From AP-16 sp046727735 (GTDB taxonomy: Bacteria; Pseudomonadota; Alphaproteobacteria; Rhizobiales; Xanthobacteraceae), in NCBI GenBank assembly GCA_046727735.1, contig JBKPDF010000091.1, forward strand, positions 1 to 20,799: a DNA stretch of 20,799 bases, given 5' to 3'. The notes beneath the pieces are model-generated. The model saw nothing but the letters and a program-made list of their open reading frames with translations. It was not told where the DNA came from and ran no database searches. Both the position numbers and the translations under genes were made by a program. Of the stretch, positions 14,231-20,799 are shown one piece after another; position 1 is the first letter of the stretch, and the number at the start of each line of letters is the position of its first letter.

Positions 14231-15640
14231 TCAGGCCGAGTAGTACATCTCGAACTCGACCGGATGCGGCGTGTGCTCGAAGCGGATGATTTCCTGCATC
14301 TTGAGCTCGCTGTAGGCGTCGAGGAAATCGTCGTCGAACACGCCGCCCGCTTTGAGGAACTCGCGGTCTTTTTCGAGATACCCGAGCGCCTCGCGCAGCG
14401 AGCCGCACACCGTCGGGATCTTTTTCAGTTCGCGCGGCGGCAGGTCGTAGAGGTCCTTGTCGATCGCCGGACCGGGATCGAGCTTGTTGCGGATGCCGTC
14501 GAGCCCCGCCATCAGCATCGCAGCGAACGCGAGATAGGGGTTCGCCAGCGGATCGGGATAGCGCACCTCGACCCGCTTGCCCTTCGGCGAATTGGCGAGC
14601 GGGATGCGGCAGCCGGCCGAGCGGTTGCGCACCGAATAGGCGAGCAGCACCGGCGCCTCGAAGCCCGGCACCAGCCGCTTGTAGGAGTTGGTGGTCGGAT
14701 TGGTGAAAGCGTTGATCGTGCGCGCGTGCTTGAGGATGCCGGCGATGTACTGGAGCGCGAGGTCGGAAAGATCGGCGTACTTGCTGCCCGCGAAGGTCGG
14801 CTTGCCGGCCTTCCAGATCGACTGGTGGCAGTGCATGCCGGAGCCGTTGTCGCCGTAAACCGGCTTCGGCATGAAGGTCGCGGTCTTGCCGTAGATGTTG
14901 GCGACTTGCTGGACGCAGTATTTGTAGATCTGCATCTGGTCGGCCATTCGCACCATCGGCGCGAACTGGAAACCGAGCTCGTGCTGGGCGGAGCCGACCT
15001 CGTGATGGTGCTTCTCGACCTTGCAGCCCATCCGCGCCATGGCGCCGAGCATCTCGGAGCGCATGTCCTGCGCGGTGTCCTGCGGCGGCACCGGGAAATA
15101 GCCCTTCTTGGTGCCGATGTGGTGGCCGAGGTTGCCGCCTTCGTATTCGGTATCGGTGTTGCTCGGCAGCTCGACCGAATCCAGGCGATAGCCGCATCTG
15201 TAGGGATCGGCGCTGTAGCGCACGTCGTCGAACACGAAGAACTCGGCCTCGGGGCCGAAAAACACCGTGTCGCCCACTCCCATGGATTTGACGAGGCCTT
15301 CGGCCTTGCGAGCGATGCTGCGCGGGTCGCGGTTGTAGGGCTCACCGGTCAGGGGCTCGAGCGTATCGCAGACGAGCACCAGCGTGGTCTCGGCGTAAAA
15401 CGGATCGATGCAGGCCGAAGCCGGGTCCGGCATCAATTGCATGTCGGATTCGTGGATCGCCTTCCAGCCCGCGATCGAGGAGCCGTCGAACATGATGCCT
15501 TCGGCGAACGTGTCCTCCTCCACCGTGGAAATATCCACGGTGACGTGCTGCCACTTCCCGCGCGGGTCGGTGAAACGGAAATCGCAGTATTTCACGTCGT
15601 TGTCCTTGATCAGCTTCAGGACATCTTTGGCGGTCGTCAT
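14231..15640 (-). CDS. glnA: Glutamine synthetase type I
   Basis: 469 residues, full length for dodecameric GSI-beta. It makes glutamine from glutamate, ammonia and ATP, the entry point of nitrogen assimilation. Signatures are FDGSSIAGWKAIHESDMQLM (51-70), FFGPEAEFFVFD (127-138), MPKPVYGDNGSGMHCHQS (257-274), NRSAGCRIP (339-347) and the adenylylation site Tyr398 in DKDLYDLPP, the target of GlnE. The start is ATG 15640 behind AAGGGAAG. It follows glnB by 42 nt on the same strand, so both are probably expressed from the sigma-54 promoter upstream of glnB, and transcription ends at the terminator 47 nt downstream. The family-typical Ser of NRSAS is Gly here, a mild variation. A fragment of this gene recurs near 10316. 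Confidence 0.98.
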   Translation of the reverse strand: MTTAKDVLKLIKDNDVKYCDFRFTDPRGKWQHVTVDISTVEEDTFAEGIMFDGSSIAGWKAIHESDMQLMPDPASACIDPFYAETTLVLVCDTLEPLTGEPYNRDPRSIARKAEGLVKSMGVGDTVFFGPEAEFFVFDDVRYSADPYRCGYRLDSVELPSNTDTEYEGGNLGHHIGTKKGYFPVPPQDTAQDMRSEMLGAMARMGCKVEKHHHEVGSAQHELGFQFAPMVRMADQMQIYKYCVQQVANIYGKTATFMPKPVYGDNGSGMHCHQSIWKAGKPTFAGSKYADLSDLALQYIAGILKHARTINAFTNPTTNSYKRLVPGFEAPVLLAYSVRNRSAGCRIPLANSPKGKRVEVRYPDPLANPYLAFAAMLMAGLDGIRNKLDPGPAIDKDLYDLPPRELKKIPTVCGSLREALGYLEKDREFLKAGGVFDDDFLDAYSELKMQEIIRFEHTPHPVEFEMYYSA

Positions 15641-15682
15641 TGCACGCTTCCCTTGTTGAAAAACCGAATGCGCCCGATCCGA

Positions 15683-16021
15683 TCAGATCGCATCGAGCCC
15701 GGACTCGCCGGTGCGGATCCGGATCGCTTCCTCGATGGTGGATACGAAGATCTTCCCATCCCCGATCCGCCCGGTCTGTGCGGCCCGACGGATCGCGTCG
15801 ACGGCCTTTTCGACCATGTCGTCGCCGAGCACAATCTCGATCTTCACCTTGGGAAGAAAATCCACGACGTACTCCGCCCCGCGGTAAAGCTCGGTGTGGC
15901 CCTTCTGCCGGCCGAAACCCTTGGCTTCCGTCACGGTGATGCCCTGAAGCCCCACCTCCTGCAGCGCTTCCTTGACCTCGTCGAGCTTGAACGGCTTGAT
16001 GATCGCCTCGACTTTTTTCAT
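15683..16021 (-). CDS. glnB: Nitrogen regulatory protein PII
   Basis: 112 residues, exactly the PII length. PII trimers sense 2-oxoglutarate, ATP/ADP and, through uridylylation by GlnD, glutamine. They control NtrB/NtrC and GlnE and so the activity of the neighbouring glutamine synthetase. Features are MKKVEAIIKPFKLDEVKEAL (1-20), VTEAKGFGRQKGHTELYRGA (30-49), the T-loop uridylylation site Tyr51, the B-loop VEKAVDAIRRAAQTGRIGDG and the C-loop IRIRTGESG. The start is ATG 16021; longer upstream frames cross the promoter and are not credible. Linkage to glnA favours GlnB over GlnK, which normally sits with amtB. Confidence 0.97.
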   Translation of the reverse strand: MKKVEAIIKPFKLDEVKEALQEVGLQGITVTEAKGFGRQKGHTELYRGAEYVVDFLPKVKIEIVLGDDMVEKAVDAIRRAAQTGRIGDGKIFVSTIEEAIRIRTGESGLDAI

Positions 16022-16080
16022 TCGCTTCGTCCCTGGATCGCTGGAGGCACATTGCCGCCTTGGATCGCGCGGATTCGTTA

Positions 16081-16096
16081 GCAGTTCCTGTGCCAA
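16081..16096 (-). promoter_or_regulatory. Sigma-54 promoter of glnB-glnA
   Basis: The minus strand reads TTGGCACAGGAACTGC: a perfect TGGCAC at -24, ten bases between the GG and GC pairs as sigma-54 requires, and CTGC at -12 (consensus TTGC). Transcription would start near 16070, about 50 nt before glnB. A sigma-54 promoter here matches the known NtrC control of glnBA in rhizobia. Confidence 0.8.
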
Positions 16097-16137
16097 GGGC
16101 CGAAAGTGCCGAAACTCGCCGCGAGTCCAGCGGCTTG

Positions 16138-16152
16138 GAGCAGTTTCTGCTC
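16138..16152. promoter_or_regulatory. Short perfect dyad GAGCA-GTTTC-TGCTC in the glnB/nnr intergenic region
   Basis: 5-bp arms around 5 nt, located between the sigma-54 promoter and the candidate NtrC site. It could be an operator or chance; it lacks the GC-N11-GC layout of an NtrC site. Confidence 0.2.
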
Positions 16153-16180
16153 GCGCCTGTTGCGTTCCCCTGCGAGGCGA

Positions 16181-16197
16181 TGCCCAGAGAATAGGCA
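16181..16197. promoter_or_regulatory. Candidate NtrC enhancer site
   Basis: TGCCCAGAGAATAGGCA has the 17-bp frame of the NtrC consensus (TGCACC-N5-GGTGCA), with GC-N11-GC and matching TGC/GCA ends but imperfect inner bases. It lies about 85 bp upstream of the -24 element, a normal enhancer distance, and also upstream of divergent nnr. Confidence 0.45.
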
Positions 16198-16293
16198 ATT
16201 CGATGAATTTCTAGGCGGCGCCCCGGAAGGACCGACCGAAGGATGGCGCCGGCCACGGCATGCTAGGGTGAGGGGTTCCAGCGTCGCCCGCCG

Positions 16294-17796
16294 ATGATCG
16301 AGCTCCTGAGCAATGAAGAGATGGCGCAAGCCGATCGGCTGACGATCACGGCCGGCACCACCGGCATCGCGCTCATGGAACAGGCCGGCCGCGCCATCGC
16401 CGACGCGGTCGCGACACGACAGCCGCTGGGGACTTCGATCGTGGTCGTGGCCGGGCCCGGCAACAACGGAGGGGACGGCTATGTCGCCGCGCGGCTGCTG
16501 GCAGAGCGCGGGTTTCGCGTGCGGCTCATGAGCCTCGGGGGCAAGGATCGCCTGAAGGGCGATGCCGCCGAGGCGGCGGCGCGGTACCGCGGCGCCGTGG
16601 ACCAGGCCGCTCCGGCCGGCTTGGCCGACGCGGGGTTGATCATCGACGCGATCTTCGGTGCCGGGCTTGCTCGCCCGGTCGAAGGGATGGCGCGGCAGAT
16701 GATCGAGGCGATGAACGTGTCCGCGGCGTCGATCCTCGCCGTAGATTTCCCGAGCGGCATCAACGGTTCGACCGGCGCGCGTCTGGGGACCGCGATCAAG
16801 GCGCGGGAAACGGTGACCTTCTTCCGCCGCAAACCCGGTCACCTGCTGCTGCCCGGCCGCCTCCATTGCGGCAAGGTCCGGGTCGCCGATATCGGCATCA
16901 AGTCGGAGGTACTGTCGGCGGTCCGGCCTCGCACCTTTGCGAATGCGCCGGAGCTGTGGAAATCGAGCTTTCCGGTTCCGCAAATCGACGCCCATAAATA
17001 CGCGCGCGGACATGCCGTCGTGGTCTCGGGCGGGCGTACGCGAACCGGGGCCGCACGGCTCGCCGGCCGAGGGGCGCTGCGGGCCGGCGCAGGCCTCGTC
17101 ACCATCGCCTCGCCATCCGACGCCCTCCTGGTTCACGGGGCCGCCAATCTCGCCGTCATGGTCCGTCCGGTCGATGGGGCGGCCGCGCTCGGGGCGATGC
17201 TGCAGGACCGCCGCCTCAATGCGGTGGTGCTGGGGCCCGGAGGAGGCGTCGGTGAGGAGATGCGAGCGCTGGTGACGACGGCACTCGCCGGCGAGCGCGC
17301 GTCGGTTCTCGATGCGGACGCGCTCACGAGCTTCGCGGAGGTTCCTGCAGCATTGTGGGGCGCCATTGCCGGCCGGATCGCGACCGTGCTGACACCGCAC
17401 GAGGGGGAGTTCGCGCGGCTGTTCGGCGGAGAGCCGGGCATTGGGGATGCGGCTTCGAAGTTGGATTCGGCACGGCTGGCGGCGAGCCGCAGCCAAGCGG
17501 TCGTCGTGCTGAAGGGCCCCGATACCGTGGTCGCCGAGCCTGACGGCCGAGCCGCCATCGCGGAAAACGCGCCACCGTGGCTCGCGACCGCCGGTAGCGG
17601 CGACGTGCTTTCCGGCATGATCGCCGGGCTATTGGCGCAGGGCATGCCGGCTTTCGAGGCCGCCTGCGCGGCGGTCTGGTTGCACGGCGAAGCCGGCCGC
17701 ACGGTCGGCCCCGGGCTGATTGCGGAGGATCTGCCCGAGGCTTTGCCGCAAATCTATCGCGCACTGTTTTCGAGTCTCGGTGTGGAAGGATCGTAA
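16294..17796 (+). CDS. nnr: Bifunctional NAD(P)HX epimerase / ADP-dependent dehydratase
   Basis: 500 residues joining both repair enzymes of hydrated NAD(P)H. The epimerase (YjeF N-terminal) domain spans about 1-215 with AGPGNNGGDGYVAARLL (54-69) and LAVDFPSGINGSTG (148-161). The dehydratase (ribokinase-like) domain spans about 230-495 with DAHKYARGHAVVVSGG (232-247), VVLGPGGGVG, LTPHEGEFARLF (366-377) and ATAGSGDVLSGMIAGLLAQG (431-450), in which Asp437 is the catalytic acid. The start is ATG 16294, directly at MIELLSNEEM; the ribosome site is weak. It is divergent from glnB and shares its intergenic region. The residues just before GSGDVLSG (PWLATA) differ slightly from the usual GMATG-like run. 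Confidence 0.95.
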   Translation: MIELLSNEEMAQADRLTITAGTTGIALMEQAGRAIADAVATRQPLGTSIVVVAGPGNNGGDGYVAARLLAERGFRVRLMSLGGKDRLKGDAAEAAARYRGAVDQAAPAGLADAGLIIDAIFGAGLARPVEGMARQMIEAMNVSAASILAVDFPSGINGSTGARLGTAIKARETVTFFRRKPGHLLLPGRLHCGKVRVADIGIKSEVLSAVRPRTFANAPELWKSSFPVPQIDAHKYARGHAVVVSGGRTRTGAARLAGRGALRAGAGLVTIASPSDALLVHGAANLAVMVRPVDGAAALGAMLQDRRLNAVVLGPGGGVGEEMRALVTTALAGERASVLDADALTSFAEVPAALWGAIAGRIATVLTPHEGEFARLFGGEPGIGDAASKLDSARLAASRSQAVVVLKGPDTVVAEPDGRAAIAENAPPWLATAGSGDVLSGMIAGLLAQGMPAFEAACAAVWLHGEAGRTVGPGLIAEDLPEALPQIYRALFSSLGVEGS

Positions 17797-17853
17797 GTCT
17801 GCCGGTGGCCGCCCTCGCGTCCACCCGAATGGCGGGGCTGCGCACCGCTGGCA

Positions 17854-17879
17854 CGGCGCGTGCGCCGGCCCTATTTTTG
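17854..17879 (+). terminator. Possible weak terminator after nnr
   Basis: CGGCGC and GCGCCG form a tight stem at 17854-17867, followed by GCCCTATTTTTG. The T-run is offset by five bases and the loop is very short, so termination is uncertain. Confidence 0.3.
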
Positions 17880-17950
17880 TGGCGCGCTGCGGCGCCAGCA
17901 TGGTAGACGTGCGCCGCCCGCGGACCGGTTCGAAGCCGTGCGATGCCCTT

Positions 17951-18036
17951 GCGGGCGTGGCGGAATTGGTAGACGCGCGGGATTTAGGTTCCCGTGACGA
18001 AAGTCGTGGGGGTTCGAGGCCCTCCGCCCGCACCAC
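17951..18036 (+). tRNA. tRNA-Leu (anticodon UAG)
   Basis: The acceptor stem GCGGGCG pairs with CGCCCGC (7 bp), followed by discriminator A and an encoded CCA (18034-18036). The D arm contains GGCGGAATTGGTAGACGC, typical of leucine tRNAs. The anticodon stem CGGGA/TCCCG frames the loop TTTAGGT, giving UAG, which reads CUA and probably other CUN codons. A long variable arm (CGTGACGAAAGTCGTG region) marks it as class II. The T arm has GGTTCGAGGCC. It lies 74 nt before tig, as in related genomes. Confidence 0.96.
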
Positions 18037-18109
18037 GCCCGCTTCCGGCGCCCGATGCGAGGCTGCGCGCCCTGGTCCGCCGAACGTCCACGCGAACTAG
18101 AGATCCGAC

Positions 18110-19477
18110 ATGCAGGTCACGCAAACTCTTTCGGAAGGCTTGAAGCGCGGGTACCGGGTCGTGGTCCCGGTCGCCGATCTCGACACCAAGGTCAACGAGC
18201 GCCTGGTGGATCTCAAAGATCGCGTGCGCATCAACGGCTTTCGGCCCGGCAAGGTGCCGATCGATCACCTGCGGCGCATGTATGGCCGTGCGGTGTTGGC
18301 GGAAGCCATCGAAGCGGTGGTGCGGGAAGCCAACACCTCGATCATCGCGGAGCACGGGTTCAAGCTGGCCCAGGACCCCAAGGTGATCATGCCGGAAGCC
18401 GAAGGCGAGGTCGCCGAGATGATGGCCGGCAAGACGGATCTCGCATATTCGGTGGAGCTGGAAATCCTGCCGAAGATCGAGCTCGGGGATTTCAAGGACA
18501 TCCAGCTCCAAAAACTCTCCGCCGAAGTCAGCGATCAGGAGGTCGCCGAGGCTGTCGGCAAGATCGCGCAGGAGAATCGCCCGTACGCCGACAAGGGCGA
18601 GGGCGCCAAAGCCGAGCAGGGCGACCGCGTCGTCGTGGCGTTCACCGGCACGATCGATGGCGAGCCGTTCGAGGGTGGGACCGCCGATGACGTCGCGGTC
18701 GTGATCGGCTCCAAGAGCTTCATCCCGGGATTCGAGGATCAATTGGTCGGAATCGGGCCGGGCGAGACCCGGACCGTGAACGCGGCCTTCCCGCAGAACT
18801 ACCTCTCGGCCAACCTGGCCGGCAAGGCGGCTTCGTTCGAGGTGACCGCGAAAACCATCGAGGCGCCCGGCACGGTGACGTTGGACGACGACTTTGCCAA
18901 ATCGCTGGGCATCGAATCGTTGGCGAAGCTCAAAGATGCGGTCCGGGAGCGATTGGCCCGCGAGCACGCCGAAGTGACCCGCCGCAGGCTGAAGCGGGCG
19001 CTGCTCGATGCGCTCGACGCGCGCTACACGTTCGACCTGCCGCCTAGTCTCGTCGAACAGGAGTTCGCCAACGTGTGGCGTACGCTGCTCGCGGACCTCG
19101 AAGCGCAGGGCAAGACCTTCGCGGACGAAAATACGACTGAAGAAACCGCGCGCGAGGAATACCGCAAGATCGCCGAGCGGCGGGTGCGGCTCGGCTTGGT
19201 CATCGCCGAGATCGGCGAAAGGAACGACATCAAGGTCAACGACGAGGAGCTGAGAAGGGCGATCGTCGATCGCGCGCGGCAGTTTCCCGGCCAGGAACAG
19301 CAGATCTGGGACTATTACCGCAACAATCCCGGAGCGGTCGCGACCTTGCGGGCCCCGATCTACGAGGAAAAGGTCGTCGATTTCCTGCTCGAGCTCGCCA
19401 AAGTCAGCGAGAAGACGGTCCCGCGCGAAGAGCTCTACAACGAGGACGAAGAGCCGGCCGCGCCGGCCGCAGCGTGA
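18110..19477 (+). CDS. tig: Trigger factor, ribosome-associated chaperone
   Basis: 455 residues. It binds L23 at the ribosomal exit tunnel and shields nascent chains. The ribosome-binding N-terminal domain shows the signature GFRPGKVP at 43-50. The FKBP-type peptidyl-prolyl isomerase domain is around 165-250 (GDRVVVAFTGTIDGEPFEGG and FIPGFEDQLVGIGPGETRTV). The long helical C-terminal substrate domain ends in an acidic and Ala/Pro-rich tail (EDEEPAAPAAA), as in alphaproteobacteria. The start is ATG 18110 at MQVTQTLSEGLKRGY; the upstream AGAGAT is a poor ribosome site. clpP follows after 116 nt, the conserved tig-clpP-clpX order. Confidence 0.97.
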   Translation: MQVTQTLSEGLKRGYRVVVPVADLDTKVNERLVDLKDRVRINGFRPGKVPIDHLRRMYGRAVLAEAIEAVVREANTSIIAEHGFKLAQDPKVIMPEAEGEVAEMMAGKTDLAYSVELEILPKIELGDFKDIQLQKLSAEVSDQEVAEAVGKIAQENRPYADKGEGAKAEQGDRVVVAFTGTIDGEPFEGGTADDVAVVIGSKSFIPGFEDQLVGIGPGETRTVNAAFPQNYLSANLAGKAASFEVTAKTIEAPGTVTLDDDFAKSLGIESLAKLKDAVRERLAREHAEVTRRRLKRALLDALDARYTFDLPPSLVEQEFANVWRTLLADLEAQGKTFADENTTEETAREEYRKIAERRVRLGLVIAEIGERNDIKVNDEELRRAIVDRARQFPGQEQQIWDYYRNNPGAVATLRAPIYEEKVVDFLLELAKVSEKTVPREELYNEDEEPAAPAAA

Positions 19478-19593
19478 GGGCGCATGCCTCGATTGCGGGA
19501 ATTCGTTACGGTCGCGCCCCCGCGCCCCTATGTTGATCCCGATTTGCGCCGGCGGCCGGGCGGTCCGGCCCTGCCGCCGCGGAGGTCATGCCC

Positions 19594-20229
19594 ATGAGAG
19601 ATCCGGTCGACACCTACATGAACTACCTCGTCCCGATGGTGGTCGAGCAGACCAACCGGGGCGAGCGGGCCTACGACATCTACTCGCGCCTGCTCAAGGA
19701 ACGCATCGTGTTCATCACGGGCCCGATGGAGGACAACGTCTCGACCCTGGTCGTTGCCCAGCTGCTCTTTCTCGAGGCCGACAATCCCAAGAAAGAGATC
19801 AACATGTACATCAACTCACCCGGCGGGGTCGTCACCTCGGGGCTGGCGATCTACGACACCATGCAGTTCGTGCGCCCGCCGGTGTCGACGCTGTGCGTGG
19901 GCCAGGCCGCCTCGATGGGCTCGCTCTTGCTCGCCGCGGGCGCCAAGGACCTGCGCTTCGCGCTGCCCAATGCGCGAATCATGGTCCACCAGCCCTCCGG
20001 CGGCTTCCAGGGCCAGGCGACCGACATCATGCTGCACGCCCAGGAGATCCTGAACCTGAAGAAGCGCCTCAATGAAATCTACGTGAAGCATACCGGGCAA
20101 TCGCTGAAGAAGGTGGAAGAAGCGCTGGAGCGGGACCACTTTCTGACCGCGGAAATGGCCAAGGAATTCGGGCTGGTCGACCAGGTGATCGACAAGCGGC
20201 CCCTCGAGCCGGACGCGTTGAAGGCGTGA
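19594..20229 (+). CDS. clpP: ATP-dependent Clp protease proteolytic subunit
   Basis: 211 residues from ATG 19594. ClpP forms a 14-mer serine protease chamber fed by ClpX or ClpA. The triad is Ser107 (GQAASMGS), His132 (MVHQPSGG) and Asp181 (ERDHF), with spacings of 25 and 49 as in E. coli. Other landmarks are VVEQTNRGERAYDIYSRLLK and YINSPGGVVTSGLAIYDTM. The GGAGG at 19581-19585 is 8 nt from ATG 19594 but only 2 nt from ATG 19588, so the later start (MRDPVDTYM) is chosen; the earlier one would add two residues. YMNYLVPMV carries an extra Tyr compared with the usual YMNLVPMV. A heat-shock promoter in the 116-nt upstream gap is likely, but I could not define one. Confidence 0.97.
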   Translation: MRDPVDTYMNYLVPMVVEQTNRGERAYDIYSRLLKERIVFITGPMEDNVSTLVVAQLLFLEADNPKKEINMYINSPGGVVTSGLAIYDTMQFVRPPVSTLCVGQAASMGSLLLAAGAKDLRFALPNARIMVHQPSGGFQGQATDIMLHAQEILNLKKRLNEIYVKHTGQSLKKVEEALERDHFLTAEMAKEFGLVDQVIDKRPLEPDALKA

Positions 20230-20317
20230 GCTCGGGACCCGCCGGGGCCGGCATCGCCCGCCCGAGGGGGCGGAAACGCTTGTGGCGGCCGGGCGTTTAT
20301 CGTTAAGCAATTCTTGA

Positions 20318-20347
20318 TTGACGACGCGCTACCCTGTTCCGCTATCC
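20318..20347 (+). promoter_or_regulatory. Putative promoter for clpX
   Basis: TTGACG (20318-20323), 18 nt, CTATCC (20342-20347): a good vegetative promoter for this group, 130 nt before clpX within the 248-nt clpP-clpX gap. It would allow clpX expression independent of clpP. Confidence 0.45.
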
Positions 20348-20477
20348 TGGAGGGGCGCCGGCAGGGAGCGGCGTCGCGGCCGGGAAGCGGCGGGAATTCC
20401 GAGGCCGGTGCTACGGTTTCTTAGCGGGGGCGAGGTCAAAGGGGACGCGAGGCCGGGCACGGTCTAGGAGAGCTGGG

Positions 20478-20799
20478 ATGAGCAAGGTCGGCTCGGATTC
20501 CAAGAACACGCTCTATTGCTCGTTCTGCGGCAAGAGCCAGCACGAGGTGCGCAAGCTCATTGCCGGCCCCACCGTCTTCATCTGCGACGAGTGCGTCGAG
20601 CTGTGCATGGACATCATCCGCGAGGAGAACAAGTCCTCGCTGGTGAAGTCGCGCGACGGCATCCCGACCCCGAAGGAAATCCGCAAGGTGCTCGACGACT
20701 ACGTCATCGGCCAGGACCACGCCAAGAAGGTGCTGTCGGTCGCGGTGCACAATCACTACAAGCGGCTCAACCACCAGACCAAGCACAACGACGTCGAGC
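20478..20799 (+). CDS. clpX: ATP-dependent Clp protease ATP-binding subunit ClpX, 5' part
   Basis: 107 residues are present before the window ends. ClpX unfolds tagged proteins and passes them to ClpP. The zinc-binding domain is complete: Cys14, Cys17, Cys36 and Cys39 (LYCSFCGKS and FICDECVELC). It is followed by the linker and the start of the AAA+ module (GIPTPKEIRKVLDDYVIGQD and HAKKVLSVAVHNHYKRL). The Walker A motif lies beyond the edge. The start is ATG 20478 with AGGAG 7 nt upstream. Order and spacing relative to clpP are normal. Confidence 0.97.
   Translation, partial: MSKVGSDSKNTLYCSFCGKSQHEVRKLIAGPTVFICDECVELCMDIIREENKSSLVKSRDGIPTPKEIRKVLDDYVIGQDHAKKVLSVAVHNHYKRLNHQTKHNDVE

Noticed and set aside
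14009..16081. 690-residue plus-strand open frame
   Set aside because: It lies antisense to glnA and glnB, both unmistakable, and shows the Arg/His/Asp/Val-rich text typical of a shadow of GC-rich coding DNA.
19500..19560. Heat-shock (sigma-32) promoter for clpP
   Set aside because: CCCCTATGTT at 19525 resembles a -10 element, but no CTTG-type -35 is found at the right spacing.

Overview
The window reads as the chromosome of a high-GC alphaproteobacterium of the Hyphomicrobiales (Rhizobiales), most like the Bradyrhizobium/Xanthobacteraceae side. The evidence is the gene sets (glnB-glnA with a sigma-54 promoter; tRNA-Leu - tig - clpP - clpX; rplM - rpsI next to a crotonase and a hotdog thioesterase; metY next to a CoA-binding protein), the -35/-10 style, and dispersed GC-rich intergenic repeats of the kind that litter these genomes. 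No rRNA, CRISPR array, transposase, integrase or phage gene was found.

Left block (1-6732): the 3' end of a heme A synthase gene, a crotonase-family protein, then a minus-strand series: metY (O-acetylhomoserine sulfhydrylase), a YccU-type CoA-binding protein, a small secreted Cys-rich protein overlapping a small membrane protein, and an ECHDC3-like crotonase lacking both catalytic glutamates. Divergent from the last is a decayed hotdog thioesterase (internal deletion plus frameshift), followed by rplM-rpsI behind a good promoter. Four GC-rich repeat mosaics lie between these genes.

Middle accessory block (6733-14230), plus strand: a small one-TM protein, then a Tat-exported metallo-beta-lactamase-fold hydrolase, an alpha/beta hydrolase of the cofactor-free haloperoxidase type, and a Dps ferritin. 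These last three are bracketed by two inverted copies of a 28-bp palindromic repeat. Next comes a two-gene sulfatase operon: a formylglycine-generating enzyme (FGE) whose stop overlaps the start of a large Tat-exported arylsulfatase, which carries a late frameshift. This operon lies between two identical copies of the glnA transcription terminator. The left copy is joined to a 28-bp exact fragment of glnA coding sequence, a recombination scar and the most unusual structure in the window.

Right block (14231-20799): glnA and glnB on the minus strand behind a sigma-54 promoter and a candidate NtrC site, divergent nnr (NAD(P)HX repair), tRNA-Leu(UAG), trigger factor, clpP and the 5' end of clpX. 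This is a conserved nitrogen-assimilation and protein-quality-control neighbourhood.

How the genes work together: FGE would convert the sulfatase cysteine to formylglycine in the cytoplasm before Tat export of the folded enzyme, for scavenging sulfate from organic esters; MetY would assimilate sulfide. Dps and the two hydrolases look like a stress or detoxification set. No wholly new system is evident. The best leads are the glnA scar around the sulfatase cassette, the paired inverted repeats, the two decayed reading frames and the glutamate-less crotonase.
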